Positions 24,101-44,379 of a stretch of DNA of 64,000 nt are shown piece after piece. This DNA is from Piscicola geometra (lineage: Eukaryota; Annelida; Clitellata; Hirudinida; Piscicolidae): the NCBI GenBank assembly GCA_943735955.1, contig OX030960.1, positions 623,397-687,396 of the forward strand, read 5' to 3'. The notes under the pieces are model-generated. The model had not been told where the DNA came from, did no database searches, and saw nothing but the letters and a program-made list of their open reading frames with translations. A program made the position numbers and the translations under genes. Each line of letters begins with the position of its first letter. Positions within the stretch are counted from its first letter, which is position 1.

Positions 24101-27100
24101 AATATTTTCCAGTCCCGTCTCGGTCCCGAAATTTATTTTCTCGTCCCGTCCCGTTCCCAATGGTCATCAGAATTTGGATTCCCGACCCGTCCCGTTCTCG
24201 CAATTCGATTCCCGGTCCCGACCCGTTCACTAAACTTTTTGACCTGGTCCCGACCCATTCCCGAATTTAAATTTTTGTCTTTCCATTATTTCTCGCTGCC
24301 GTGTTCACCGGTCTTAAACTTGCTAGTTCTAAGATTTGTTGAGATTTATTATTTGAACGTCAGAGAATATTTCATCCGATAAGTTTTCATCATCACCCAT
24401 TTGTTCTAATCTCCCTAATATTTTGACTCGCCATAAAAACTTCAAATGTAATGTTGGAGATTTTGACATTGACAATGCAATGGTGGCTTCGTTATACATC
24501 TCTATTACATTTAATACTTCTTTTAACCAGATCTGTTCCACGATTGAAGATTTTAATTTGGATAGGTTTTAATGAATTATAATTTTTAAATGCGTTAATA
24601 ATATTTAACGGCATTAAAAAAGTTAACGGTCGTTAATTGATTAACGCGTTAATCGAAAGTTAACGTAGATTAAAGCACAGCTCTACTTTTGACCCATACC
24701 ATTATTCAATCACTCACTGTGTTTTTAATTGTGAAGTTATTTTTTATGTATTTCATGACTTTGTCTAATTATTTATTGGCAATCTAACACATTTTTCAGA
24801 TGTGAAATATCATTTATAATTTCGGTTTTACAGCAATCTAAAAAATTTAGTAACGTTCGCGACCGTATGGGTCGAAAAGACCCATGAAATGAATAACACG
24901 AATTGAATAGCTTAAGTTAAATATTTTGGAGAAATTTTTTCACAATCACAAAATTAGCAGTTTATCCATTCATAGTTAGCAAAACTAATACTTAATGGAA
25001 ACTTTCGACAACGTTAGACAATTTTGTTTTGAATGCATTTTCTGCAGCACAAACGACTACCTGTCTTGGCTGATTAGTTAAAAAGAGCAATTCTAGTCAA
25101 GTAAAAAGTTATTCGGAACAACTGTTAGTCAAGCATCCAGATGTTCTATCAAGTCGATTACAGCAGCCATTCCCAAATTTTCGAATTGGCTCACCTCCGT
25201 GATCATTACCAAAAAATGACTTCATTTTCAAACTATACCCCGTTTGGCATCACAAAGGCGCCAAGATTAAAGTCATAATTTCCAGATTTATATGGCATGT
25301 ACTGTTCTAAACTGAAACGACTTCCAAATGGTACAAACTTTTCATCCACCTTTACATAATCATGTGGAATTGGAAAGTTTTTATTGCCACATGTCATGAT
25401 CAGCGCACATTGGAGCAAACTTTGTTTTTTGGCTTCAAAAACTTCTGATATTAATTAAATCAAATCTTAGATATTAGGATATTAATTCGAATATAATTTG
25501 TGATATTAATTAGCTAATACACAGACTTTGACCACAATGCCTGTAATAGTTCATTATAAACCCCTATAAGGATAGTGACATCTTTTTAAAAAAAGAAGTA
25601 AATTCTGATAAATATTTATACAAGCGGACGCCAACGTTATTTTTTTCGATTGGGTTTTAAGGGTTAAATACGGAGTATCGATGAAATAAAAAGTTCAATA
25701 CTTAGGAGTTTACTGAAGAATAATCTTCAAAGAAGTTATTGCATCATATACTGCTTTCAACATGAAATAGATTGAATTAAATCTTGTAGATGATTCTTGT
25801 TTGTTTTCCCATGTTTAAAAGTTCCTTTTGCTTGCAATAAAAAATATGTTATGACAAATTATTTTAAAATTCAAATGCCAATTTTAAACTAATTTTCACT
25901 GGTTAAACAAAGGAGAAAATTAATTACCCAGTTTTCTTGAAGTATTTTACAACATCTTTAGCACTCTAAATTAATAATTGAGAATAAGTCCACAGATGCA
26001 ACAACAATATCCATCTTCAGCACAACACTTCCGGACCTCAAAAGCAAATCCAAAAATCCCTGAGCGTCAAAAAGTCCATCATCAATGACGACCCTCAATG
26101 AGAGGCTGAAAGAAAATAATAATAATAAGTATGATCTGGCTATAGAGGTTTTAAGCCTGCGACCAGAATTCCCTAAGATATCCTAAGATAAGATAAAGAT
26201 ATTGAGTTATCTGCTGCCAACTCAGAAAACTTTTTGGATAATGCAAGATTTGAATCATGAACAGAACAGCCAGTCAAATCATTTCATCAGAATTGTTAAA
26301 AGCCTTTTTTACATTTGATGCTTTGTCAGTTGTGAAGGTACAAAAGTATTGAATACCATATTCCTGGAATCATAAAATAATATTTGAAATATTAAACCAT
26401 GAATATTTAAATAGGATATTTTTTTAAATTACTATGCAGAGTTTATTAATTTCCTCAAGAATATTTCTGGATGAGTGAGTTACATTGAAAGCAATTGTTG
26501 CCAGAACTCTGTCTTGAAGCTCCCCTTCTCCATTATTGTCTCCAACATATTGTATGGTGACTCCCAAATGTGAACTTCCAGAACGTTTATTCTCTCAAAT
26601 TCAAGGGAAAGGCTTTCAGAACCATTGTTCTGTAATGTTATTAATGTTTTCAATGCCAGAAACTTATAGTCCCGTTTCCGATTTGAAGGTTGATTCCCGT
26701 TCCGAAAACCTATTAATAATAATAATGACGAGCATTACTATAGTGGCGTATAACCCGAACAGGCTTCCAGGCCACTCAGGCTGCATATTTCATTTGCGCC
26801 TTTGGGTTACTAGGGCATTGGTTGTCTTTGAACCTAGGACCTTTGATTATTGGTCAAGCCGAGAGTCGTTACCGACTCGGCTACCCGTTCACCTATTCCA
26901 TCCCGATTTTAATTTTCTTTCCAGTTCCCTCGGGTACCCGGTCCGACCTCTAGTGCTGATGCATTCAGATTACACTCGTGTGTCACCAGTCGGGAGGCAT
27001 CTTGCTCGCTGGAGCTTTCAAAGAAGAAGTTCAGTTTGCGACACAGCGACTGTATGCTGCAGAGGTTGCCCTGCTGTGCGGATGCCTGCAGCTCGTCAAA

Positions 27101-27837
27101 CAAGAACCTTTCTTCCCTTTTCTGAAAGTTTAGAGTTCCAAATGTAATTAATGTTTGAAGGAAACAATCTTTCAACAGGTTTCATCTGCTCCTATCGAAT
27201 GATTTAATCTGCTTTAAACTTTAAATTGTTAAAAAATAATTTCCTGAAAACCAAAAGCCTTTAATTTATTGTATACATTCTGTTATTAATCACCTTGTCC
27301 TTCCTGCACTTGTGAGACCTGTAGCAGGCCTGGATCTTGGTGGCACTCCTGGTGTTCCTTTTGAAGTTCTGGTGCATTGAAGTGTGAAATTTGATCATGC
27401 GTGTGGCTGAGGGACATTTAGTTATATTTACGCTTTGTATGTAAGTGTTTCTTTCTATATTTCCTCACGTTTCTTTTGAGCCTGTCTTCAGCCGCCCTTT
27501 TGACTAATTCATCCCTTGCTTCCTTCAAGTTGTTGTTTTAATTATATATTTTTTAATATAAAAGAATGGTTTAAGCTGAAAAGCATTATTTAAGAACTCT
27601 AGCTAACTAGGACAGAAAATAAAATACTTTTGTTAACGGCATTCTTTAAGATTAGTTACTAATAATCTATTTAATTTAATAGACTTTATTTAGACTCTAA
27701 ATTTCAGAGTCTATGAGTAATAGATCATGACTGGAAAGTTGTATAAATAAAGTGTAAAAATAAAAAATAACCTTTTTGCTAGCTCCCCCTAATGATTGTT
27801 CTGGTTTACTTTTATAAATTCCGTTAAAACTGAACAT
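6000..27837 (-). CDS. UBE3C: Ubiquitin-protein ligase E3C (HECT), complete 21-exon gene
   Basis: UBE3C extends and branches ubiquitin chains on substrates at the proteasome. Coding exons (minus strand, 5' to 3'): 27772-27837, 27469-27522, 27294-27368, 26987-27121, 23867-24003, 22960-23405, 22290-22461, 21015-21307, 19800-19993, 17800-17978, 17626-17712, 16803-16954, 16475-16689, 16265-16369, 16084-16171, 10238-10335, 7967-8096, 7358-7605, 6788-7253, 6300-6430, 6000-6170. All phases agree and the sum is 3,642 nt (1,213 aa), against about 1,083 aa in mammals. The N terminus [20 protein letters not shown] matches the family. An IQ motif ([14 protein letters not shown]) lies at about residues 50-63. 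A Thr/Asn repeat insert lies at about 200-250 and an acidic run near 490. The HECT domain fills roughly residues 875-1213, with the thioester Cys at about 1181 in [14 protein letters not shown], and the C terminus is GFELS. Most introns carry minisatellites or transposons. Exons 15-16 are the least conserved and rest partly on phase compatibility. Confidence 0.93.
6300..6430 (-). CDS. UBE3C: UBE3C exon 20
   Basis: It encodes [20 protein letters not shown] and [17 protein letters not shown], the HECT C-lobe start. The acceptor is AAACCTAG| and the donor AAG|GTGGTT. Confidence 0.93.
6788..7253 (-). CDS. UBE3C: UBE3C exon 19
   Basis: It encodes [20 protein letters not shown] through [30 protein letters not shown] and [20 protein letters not shown], the E2-binding part of the HECT domain. 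The donor is CCG|GTGCGT. Confidence 0.95.
7358..7605 (-). CDS. UBE3C: UBE3C exon 18
   Basis: It encodes [20 protein letters not shown], then [17 protein letters not shown] and [10 protein letters not shown], the HECT N-lobe. The acceptor is GCACAG| and the donor AAA|GTGCGT. Confidence 0.94.
7770..7966. repeat. CCACCA/CCCACCA simple array at UBE3C exon 17 donor
   Basis: An irregular array of CCACCACC(C)A(T) units runs right up to the 5' splice site of exon 17. In the sense of the gene it is GGTGG-rich, with many G-triplets directly downstream of the donor. Confidence 0.85.
7967..8096 (-). CDS. UBE3C: UBE3C exon 17
   Basis: It encodes [11 protein letters not shown] through [20 protein letters not shown], at the HECT N-terminal boundary. 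Tandem arrays flank it on both sides: a 12-bp array at the acceptor and a CCACCA-type array at the donor. Confidence 0.92.
8099..9520. repeat. 12-bp minisatellite (GGGAGTGAGGGT)n, about 118 copies
   Basis: This is a nearly perfect 12-bp array with single-base variants in the first three bases (GGG, GAG, GAA, CAG, CGG). It fills most of UBE3C intron 16 and starts a few bases upstream of the exon 17 acceptor. The plus strand (the gene's template strand) has GGG tracts spaced 1 or 5 nt apart, a G-quadruplex-type pattern. The sense strand is C-rich and has no AG. Long open frames across it are artefacts of the period being a multiple of three. Confidence 0.97.
9535..9990 (-). pseudogene. LINE reverse-transcriptase C-terminal remnant
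   Basis: Minus-strand pieces read [48 protein letters not shown] and [14 protein letters not shown]. They resemble the thumb/C-terminal region of non-LTR RTs (family pattern: LLYGCETW...LEVFEMKCLRRIL...RRRLKWYGHI). Stops break it. It lies in UBE3C intron 16, upstream of the 12-bp array. Confidence 0.5.
10238..10335 (-). CDS. UBE3C: UBE3C exon 16
   Basis: It encodes [20 protein letters not shown], matching LAVLTELPFVVPFEER. The acceptor TTTCCACAG| directly follows the 20-bp array. The preceding intron is 5.7 kb and holds a LINE. Confidence 0.88.
10338..12681. repeat. 20-bp minisatellite, proximal block, about 117 copies
   Basis: The unit is GTGGTGGTGCAGGTGTGGTT on the plus strand, with variants mostly at two G/A positions. 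It begins at the acceptor of UBE3C exon 16 and is interrupted at about 12,681 by a LINE, resuming at 15,489. Only one AG (sense) is visible inside, at 10499-10500. Confidence 0.97.
12682..15488 (-). mobile_element. CR1-like LINE inserted in the 20-bp array
   Basis: This is a 5'-truncated non-LTR retrotransposon on the minus strand, inserted cleanly inside a tandem array that continues on both sides. From its 5' end it has part of an endonuclease ([31 protein letters not shown]), broken by frameshifts near 15.23 and 14.69 kb. An uninterrupted RT follows. The 3' end is a short CTAAACTAAAC repeat rather than poly(A), as is usual for CR1/L2-type LINEs. Truncation and frameshifts make this copy inactive, but the intact RT says it is young. 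Confidence 0.9.
12768..14615 (-). CDS. CR1-like LINE reverse transcriptase, intact 615-codon frame
   Basis: Motifs are in order: [49 protein letters not shown], the catalytic [10 protein letters not shown], and the C-terminal WNSLPDEI typical of CR1/Rex-type ORF2. There is no internal stop. The upstream endonuclease portion is out of frame, so the full polyprotein is not made. It lies antisense to nothing else and in the same direction as UBE3C. Confidence 0.88.
   Translation of the reverse strand: MIIERKQQERQIAMCSKSNPKKFWAFINSKRKTRSGISELHLIGCDGSLNIATTDLEKAESLNNFFKSVFTEENNDNFNKIDYITFKERSNDEDVTKKEIYNLLKEINVTKAPGPDGVHPIVLSKLTNIIHTPLCNIFNSSLNSGIIPGDWKKGEIIPIFKKGDKKEVSNYRPVSLTSITCKIMEKVIRKRIEKHMNLNDLFSKRQYGFIGGRSTSLQLLMVMDNWTSILDKGGVIDVIYTDFMKAFDKVPHKKLIYKLKKYGIGYKTCRWISNFLNDRVQRVNVNGVKSQWVKVKSGIPQGSVLGPLLFVLFINDLPERVSSNIFMYADDCKIYQKINEIEDQTRLQEDINKVVEWSVQWDLRLHPHKCKLLQLYRNKKEERVYSMQDYEGSQVVLESIEYEKDLGVIIDKNLKFHIHIQEQVNKANQLLGLIRRTFKFIDTKTFRLLFKGIVRPHLEYLSSVWSPSLKNQVDCVERVQRRATKMLPCLKDMTYNDRLEVIKLPTLKYRRLRGDMIETYKILNNKYDSKITEDFFKLNTRQSRGNSLKLSKKQCQKNTRNFFYTHRVVTVWNSLPDEIAKAENTDKFKIKLDKYWENHPMMYNYKCDYDIIVKK
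15489..15996. repeat. 20-bp minisatellite, distal block, about 25 copies
   Basis: It has the same unit and orientation as the 10.34-12.68 kb block, so the two were one array before the LINE arrived. It ends about 90 nt before UBE3C exon 15. Confidence 0.95.
16084..16171 (-). CDS. UBE3C: UBE3C exon 15
   Basis: It encodes [20 protein letters not shown] and then SILNSDNAD, only weakly like the family at this position. Support comes from its acceptor TCTCTTAG|, its donor T|GTGCGT and exact phase with exons 14 and 16. Confidence 0.72.
16265..16369 (-). CDS. UBE3C: UBE3C exon 14
   Basis: 35 codons including [20 protein letters not shown], the signature before the HECT linker. The acceptor is TTTACATAG| and the donor GAAG|GTTTCA. 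Confidence 0.9.
16475..16689 (-). CDS. UBE3C: UBE3C exon 13
   Basis: It encodes [20 protein letters not shown] and [11 protein letters not shown], aligning with the family's LRDACLGIIKLAYPE. The acceptor TCTCGACAG| was chosen because it is the only nearby one in phase with exon 12. Confidence 0.83.
16803..16954 (-). CDS. UBE3C: UBE3C exon 12
   Basis: It encodes [20 protein letters not shown] through [11 protein letters not shown], aligning with PLLQVISRG of the family. The acceptor ACCCATAG| abuts the 31-bp array. The donor is CGG|GTGAAA. Confidence 0.88.
16958..17541. repeat. 30/31-bp minisatellite in UBE3C intron 11
   Basis: The unit is about GGGATGATTGGGTGGGTGGA plus TGAGTGAAGGA, about 19 copies, differing mainly by one G. 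It starts at the acceptor of exon 12. The sense strand is free of AG from the acceptor to about 17,609. Confidence 0.95.
17626..17712 (-). CDS. UBE3C: UBE3C exon 11
   Basis: It encodes [20 protein letters not shown], matching the family block LYSLAFNARFLRHLWFLIS. The donor GG|GTCAGT keeps phase with exon 12. Confidence 0.87.
17800..17978 (-). CDS. UBE3C: UBE3C exon 10
   Basis: It encodes [20 protein letters not shown] through LAALKTK. The acceptor is AGTCGCAG| and the donor AA|GTACTC, followed by a short 87-nt intron. Confidence 0.82.
18166..19478. mobile_element. Non-autonomous hAT, copy 1 (1,313 bp)
   Basis: It starts TAGAGGTCAGA and ends with an imperfect CCTCTA terminus. The 8-bp target duplication CATCATAT is perfect (18158-18165 and 19479-19486). 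The subterminal region is rich in CCCGTCCCG/TTCCCG motifs, including a 32-bp tandem repeat at 18,270-18,510. The middle holds decayed sequence shared with the copy at 31.4 kb. No intact transposase is present. Confidence 0.9.
18270..18512. repeat. 32-bp subterminal repeat inside hAT copy 1
   Basis: About 7.5 copies of a unit containing AAACTTTTAGACCCGGTCCC then GACCCATTCCCG. The other two copies of this hAT have a single unit at the same place, so the repeat expanded after the family formed. Confidence 0.85.
19670..19790 (-). repeat. SINE family 2, 3' part
   Basis: It matches the tail half of the SINE at 26.7-26.9 kb (shared CGAGC..TTACTATAGTGGC and GGCCACT..GGCTGCA, plus-strand reading). 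It ends about 10 nt from the donor of UBE3C exon 9. Confidence 0.6.
19800..19993 (-). CDS. UBE3C: UBE3C exon 9 (Gln/Glu-rich)
   Basis: It encodes [20 protein letters not shown], then QQQQAD followed by eight Glu. This corresponds to the acidic linker of mammalian UBE3C. The acceptor CACACAG| abuts the 22-bp array. The donor is CGAGG|GTGGAC. Confidence 0.8.
19998..20889. repeat. 22-bp minisatellite in UBE3C intron 8, about 40 copies
   Basis: The unit is GTGCAGTGGTGGTGTGGTTGTT, highly homogeneous except for the first few copies next to exon 9, which carry TTGTGG. It abuts the exon 9 acceptor. The sense strand has no AG from the acceptor to about 20,917. Confidence 0.97.
21015..21307 (-). CDS. 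UBE3C: UBE3C exon 8
   Basis: It encodes [20 protein letters not shown] through MAAPHF, part of the helical scaffold N-terminal to the HECT domain. The acceptor is TTTGATGCAG| and the donor G|GTTAGT. Confidence 0.85.
21308..22289 (-). other. UBE3C intron 7, no recognisable element
   Basis: AT-rich sequence. A GC-richer block at 21,690-21,960 has an open frame on each strand, neither of which I recognise. It could be an old transposon fragment. Confidence 0.4.
22290..22461 (-). CDS. UBE3C: UBE3C exon 7
   Basis: It encodes [20 protein letters not shown], aligning with the family's YRSLYLLINSKLPSS block, then an acidic [12 protein letters not shown]. The donor AT|GTAAGA is strong. The acceptor ACTCAAG| is the first base after a 13-bp array. 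Confidence 0.88.
22467..22905. repeat. 13-bp minisatellite in UBE3C intron 6, about 33 copies
   Basis: The unit is GTGGAGTGGTGGT with GTGGTGTGGTGGT and shorter variants. It starts at the exon 7 acceptor. The sense strand has no AG from there to about 22,924. Confidence 0.93.
22960..23405 (-). CDS. UBE3C: UBE3C exon 6 with in-frame Thr/Asn minisatellite
   Basis: The conserved start RLLCRG...[12 protein letters not shown] and end [12 protein letters not shown] bracket a lineage-specific insert. The insert is built from a 27-bp repeat (unit NNNTTSTTT, about five copies). The donor AATG|GTAAGG is strong. Confidence 0.85.
23122..23268. repeat. 27-bp coding minisatellite in UBE3C exon 6
   Basis: The plus-strand unit is GTTGTTATTGGTGGTGGTAG plus ATGTTGT, about 5.4 copies. 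Read in the gene's frame each unit gives nine residues (NNNTTSTTT), so length changes keep the frame. Confidence 0.93.
23540..23848. repeat. 35-bp minisatellite at UBE3C exon 5 donor
   Basis: The unit is about CCCTCCACTCCTTCATTGCC plus TCCTCCCTTACTCAT, nearly nine copies. It lies just downstream of the exon 5 donor, and in sense it is G- and AG-rich (GGAGGGAATGAAGGAG). Confidence 0.93.
23867..24003 (-). CDS. UBE3C: UBE3C exon 5
   Basis: It encodes [20 protein letters not shown] through HFIKKLM, after a strong polypyrimidine acceptor (TTTTCTTTGCAG). The donor AG|GTGTAA is followed at once by a G-rich 35-bp array in sense. Confidence 0.88.
24850..25660 (-). pseudogene. piggyBac-like transposase remnant
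   Basis: The motif CGCGACCGTATGGGTCGAAA at about 24,860 resembles known piggyBac-type termini. The minus frame 25,233-25,418 reads [20 protein letters not shown] and [20 protein letters not shown], like the DE-x-M-VPF/KQY-P-KP region of the catalytic domain. It is heavily mutated. Ends are not certain. Confidence 0.5.
26705..26897 (-). repeat. SINE family 2, full-length tRNA-derived copy
   Basis: On the minus strand the head reads GTAGCCGAGTCGGTAACGAC (A-box) with CCTAGGTTCAAAG in the B-box position. A conserved body follows (GCAGCCTGAGTGGCC, CCTGTTCGGGTTATACGCCA), ending in an ATTATT tail. It is nested in hAT copy 3. Confidence 0.7.
26987..27121 (-). CDS. UBE3C: UBE3C exon 4
   Basis: 45 codons, beginning [18 protein letters not shown]. 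The acceptor is CTTTCAG| and the donor CTG|GTGACA. A hAT element begins only 34 nt past the donor. Confidence 0.88.
27294..27368 (-). CDS. UBE3C: UBE3C exon 3 (IQ motif)
   Basis: It encodes the IQ helix [15 protein letters not shown], predicted to bind calmodulin-like partners. The acceptor is CACCAG| and the donor GACAAG|GTGATT. Confidence 0.85.
27469..27522 (-). CDS. UBE3C: UBE3C exon 2
   Basis: It encodes [18 protein letters not shown], the basic/acidic helix before the IQ motif. It has an AAG acceptor and an AAC|GTGAGG donor, both in phase 0. The combined length to the IQ motif equals the mammalian one. Confidence 0.8.
27772..27837 (-). CDS. UBE3C: UBE3C exon 1 (start)
   Basis: The ATG at 27835-27837 opens [18 protein letters not shown], the conserved UBE3C N terminus. 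The exon ends in phase 0 at AAG|GTTATT. Confidence 0.9.
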
Positions 27838-29550
27838 AATTTCTGAACTACTTTCGTAGATGCTTTCTAGAATCGTTTTGTTGTTTACCTGATGATTTAA
27901 AGGTTGATTAGATTAAAAATCATTATTTCTTAATATTTTTTTAGATAATTAAAAAATATACTTATAAGAAGTCTACCTCATTCAAAAGGAAAAAATTATT
28001 TTTACTGAAAAAAACATTTTCGCAAATTTTGTTAGCAGCCGCTTTAACCCGTTAATGCTCAAATCCTTAAAGGCAATGTTACAGTGTTTTCGGTGATTAT
28101 ATTCAAAGGTTAAAGTATATGGAAATCACGGGCGGCGATCCTGGTGGAGGGGGTTTTAGGGCCTGAACCCTTCTCCACTTTTTGGTACTGAAGGGTCCAC
28201 TACTGTTTTTTTTAAACTTTGATAGTTCAGACTGTTTTAACTGCGTTACATTTTTTAACTGCGTTACATTTTTTAACTGCGTTACATTTTTAACTGCGTT
28301 ACATTTTTAACTGCGTTACATTTTTAACTGCGTTAAATTTTAAACTTTGGTCATTTAAAATTCTTTATTTGTTTTCACTTTCAATGCTGGAAAATAGCTG
28401 TCCTTTACTATTGAAGTTTTAGAGCTTTGGTCTTCTTTCGCACTCTTCATTCCATCAAACTAACCTGCGCATCTTTTGATATTCATAAACGTTGGTTAAT
28501 TTGAAATATATGTATTTTTGCTTCCTAAAATGATTTGTAATTGGATTTTTTATAAAGTTTGATCTGAAAGACTTTTTCAGATTCTCGCAAGAATTTATTT
28601 GTACACTTCATATAAAAAGAGTTTCATAGAAGATAGAATTCCACACATGTTCGTATCCAGTGGGGAGCAAGGGGGGCTGCTCCTCCTCCTTTTGTTATTG
28701 TAAACATATTTTCCTAAGTAGCTAAATGTTTAAAGCTTTCCTAGTCAATGGGTTCCAGCAAATAATAATAAAAAATAATAATAATATATTTATAATAAAT
28801 TATTTATTCTAATAATTGTGTATTTTGTCAGTGATCATCGAAAGCTTCTTTTTAAATATCAATTTTTTTCATATTCTGTAAATGAATTTTTTTTAAATAT
28901 AATATATGAAAAAAACTAAATTTTTAAATAAATAATGAGCATACTTTCATTGTCTTTGTGTTGAATAATGGGGAAAAAAATTATTTAAAAAATAATATCT
29001 GTCTTTCCCCTTTTATTCTGGCCTGGATACGCACATGATTCAATATTAAACTTCAAATTAGTTTCATGGTTAATCTTAAATTTACTTTGAATCTATTTAT
29101 TCTTTTATTTCAGAATTTAATTTTCAGTTTCGCTTTCGTTTATTATTTATTATTATTTAGCATGAAACTAATAAAAACCTTCAAATTCAGTGAATTCATG
29201 ATAGAATCTCACTAATGGATTACTAATCTTCCAAAAACCATACCAACATGAAAGGATTTATTTATGTTACTTGAAAATATTATTTTCACAAAAACATCAC
29301 ACTCATGAAACTTGTCAGGATTTTGTAGTCTAGATCAAAAGAGATGATATAGTAATTAGAGACGTGTCATCGGGCTGAGGGGTCAGAGGGTATCGAGTGG
29401 AAAGTCACAAACTCGCAGCTAACAAACAGCGTCAAAATTTATAGCAAACTACAAAACCACCAAAATATTTCAAACCATTTGATTTATGTACTCTCAAAAA
29501 TACCTTAATCGAAACAGAACATGGCAAAAAATACAGCGAAACTTAAAAAA
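27838..29550. other. Intergenic region UBE3C-RAB3
   Basis: AT-rich with no gene. It should hold the UBE3C promoter (just above 27,837) and the RAB3 3' UTR. The block at 28,126-28,200 (GGGCGGCGATCCTGG..CTTCTCCACTTTTTGG) matches an inverted-repeat element at 60.3-60.7 kb. No TATA box or CpG-rich promoter stands out. Confidence 0.5.
28236..28342. repeat. 18-20 bp tandem repeat, about 6 copies
   Basis: The unit is AACTGCGTTACATTTTT(T), nearly perfect, in the UBE3C-RAB3 intergenic region. Confidence 0.9.
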
Positions 29551-41731
<12,181 letters not shown>

Positions 41732-43180
41732 CGTATCTTTGTTAAAAATCCACCAATACCACTCTGAAAATACTTGCTTAGTAGTGGCTTGAAGTGTCGC
41801 TTTTATTTTGACAAGTTTCTGAGGGTGTAAGGCGCACAAAAGGTAGAAGTACAGAGGGAATTTGAGACGCCTTTAATGCCGTTTCCTTTACGCCTGAATA
41901 CAATTCAAACAAGTAGTTCCTACTAGAATAGTTAAATCAACGACTCAGTTTGCAGTTTAACTCTTCAGATTAAACCACAAGCGAATATTATATTCATTTC
42001 ACAAGAAAACATCGCAAACTCCACAATATAACAATACTTTCAATACAACTCTTAGAAACGACCTGAGACTGTTCTTTCAAAGTAGTATTGGTGTATATCT
42101 TCCTTGCTTGCGCACACAACAATCATGTGGAGTGAGGATGTATGCGTGTGTGTTCGAGACAAGCAGCATTTATTGATCGTTTTAAAGAATGCGTGGGCGT
42201 GCGTGTAAAATAGAGAGTAAAGAAACTTACTATATTATCTATTTGCTTCATTGCTTAACTGAAAAAAATGTTAAACTTCCAACTTAAATTTGGTTATCTT
42301 TGGCTAACAGCTGCCATCTTGGTAGACGTTTTAATCAGTCGATAAATATAAATTTTAAATAAGAATTAATTTTTACTAAATAATTTTTTATATAATTTAA
42401 AATTGGTCATCTTTCATTCTGTTAATAGATTTCCGTAAAGGGGAAATAAGCTATAACAACCACAATTTCGTTATTTTTCATTTCAGTTTATCATTTGGTA
42501 AAATGCCACATAAAAACACACTGATCAAAATACTATTTGAAAAAATAAGAATTTAATAAGCGCAACATGTTAAAAACCCGAATTTAAAATTTTAATTGAT
42601 AACGTGAAAAATACGTATTTGACAGCCTATTTATGTAAATACATGTTTATAGTTATTTTTTCATGTCAACTACACAAGAGCACACATGCACAGTAGGATT
42701 CAAATAAAAATTTCATTAAAAACTTTCAAGTTCTACATTTTATTTGGTTTCTTTTTTGCTTAAATCTAACTGAGAAAAATTAGATTAAGATAAAAACACA
42801 TTTACAGGTCGCGCCACAGACTTAAAAATATCGTAATTTTAGCCTATATTTGCTCAGTCTTCCAATATTGAAACATCACGGAAAAAAAATAATTAACCAG
42901 TAAATCTTTAATTTTCAAATTGAAATTTATTTATAAATGAATTAACTACGATGTCAGTTTTAGTAGTTGGTTGATTATGTCAGAATTATATTTTTGGTGA
43001 TTTAAAGAAAGAAAAAAATATGTTGAAAATATGGCTAAAGAAAAATAATTACTAAAATTTTCAATTTTTCTGTATTTTGTTTTTTTTGCTTATTCTTAAT
43101 AACTTATCCTCCCTTTAAGTATAATTTTTAAAATTCATCAATTTCTAATCTAATTAACATTAATTTTAAACAAATTATGA
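41732..43180. other. Region upstream of RAB3, AT-rich
   Basis: This should hold the RAB3 5' UTR and promoter. No TATA box, CpG-rich patch or recognisable element was seen. Confidence 0.4.
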
Positions 43181-43249
43181 ATGTTCCTTTCTTGGAAGCC
43201 TCAGTGTTGACGAAAGCATTATGAAAAAGTTATGCGGAAAAGTTTATGA

Positions 43250-44060
43250 GATAGAAACCAATAAGGTTTGGGTCCAAGTTTTGGTGTCTTCGCGACCGTC
43301 TTGGTTATTCAATTCAATATGAACCCTACCAGGGAACAACAGGTCCAGTATATAACAAGGAGTTGAGTCTTGGTGCCAGCGTTGTTTTGAATTTAGTTTC
43401 AAAACTACCAATTGTTTTTCATACATTTTTTGAGATAGATTTTTCAGCTCGCTGAAGCTAATTGAAGAACTTCAAAGAGGAGGTTATGGATATTGTGGGA
43501 CAATAAGGTCCAACAGAATAGGAAAATGTCCAGTTATGCTAAGAATTAGCATTGTTAAGTAAAAGTTACAAAAACTTCTAGGGCTCATTTGATTATAAAC
43601 TGGAAAAAGCATCCAATAGTAAGAGATTCATTTGGAATGATAACTCTCTAGTTTATACCATAAGAAATTCAAAAGACATCAATTCAGTTGTTTCATGTCA
43701 ACGATTGATATCAACGGAGGAAAAAAAGCTTCCTGTTTCTATGCCACTCTTTCTCAGGTAGTGGAAGGCCCAAAAGTGGCAAGCCTGTGAAAAGTCGAGT
43801 GCCAAGTCCTGTTAGGTTTGATAAGCTAGAACTTTATTTAATTTCACTTCTCTGGCGTTTGCAGATTGCCAATTGGGACTGTGAAAGCTTGCCCACATTA
43901 ATGTCAAGGAATATTGTTGATCAATTTGTAGTTCTGGTGTCTGGAGATGGAAAGTGAAACTGTTAGGCATCCTCAAACCACCCAGTTGTCATTTCTGTTT
44001 TTTGGAGCAGATGTTAAAGCTGATAAAGCCATTCGTTTTTCTGAAACGTACAGAGCTTGT
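43250..44060 (+). pseudogene. piggyBac-like transposase remnant
   Basis: Plus-strand pieces in order: TREQQVQYITRS (YDQG-like), SLGASVVLNLVSKLP, LKLIEELQRGGYGYCGTIRS and NRIGKCPV, then WKKHPIVRDSFG. They follow the DNFFTS-LI-EL-GY-GTIR-NR-G-CP layout of piggyBac transposases. Multiple frameshifts. Confidence 0.65.
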
Positions 44061-44379
44061 TAGATGACCAAGATCATCTACTGTTTTTTAAATATTCTTG
44101 TTTGGTACAAAATTTCATCTGACTGCACAATAATTGTCATCATTCAGTTCTTTAACAGTTTCATTTCAAAGTTTAAATGTGTGTGTGGTGCATCTGCCTT
44201 AAGAAATCATCTACAGATTTTTCGTCAGTTGTAAAGCTTCAAAAAGATTCACGAAACTATAGTAGAAGCTGCAATCAAGTCTTTCAGTCAACACTTGTGG
44301 AACTATTAAGTGCACGCAGATTTGCTTGCGAAGTTATTTAAAGTGTTTTAATTATTATTTAACTAAATGATAATCAAAT

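Larger units (their letters stand above)
24085..26952. mobile_element. Non-autonomous hAT, copy 3 (2,868 bp), with nested insertions
   Basis: It starts TAGAGGTCGCACC and ends GGTCCGACCTCTA. The flanking 8-mers are GTGCTGAC and GTGCTGAT, a 7-of-8 target duplication. Its halves match the 31.4-33.0 kb copy (for example TTTTCATCATCACCCATTTG and TACGGAGTATCGATGAAATA). An insertion between about 24,545 and 25,670 contains another hAT terminus (GCACAGCTCTA) and a decayed piggyBac. A SINE sits near its right end. It makes up nearly all of UBE3C intron 4. Confidence 0.88.
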
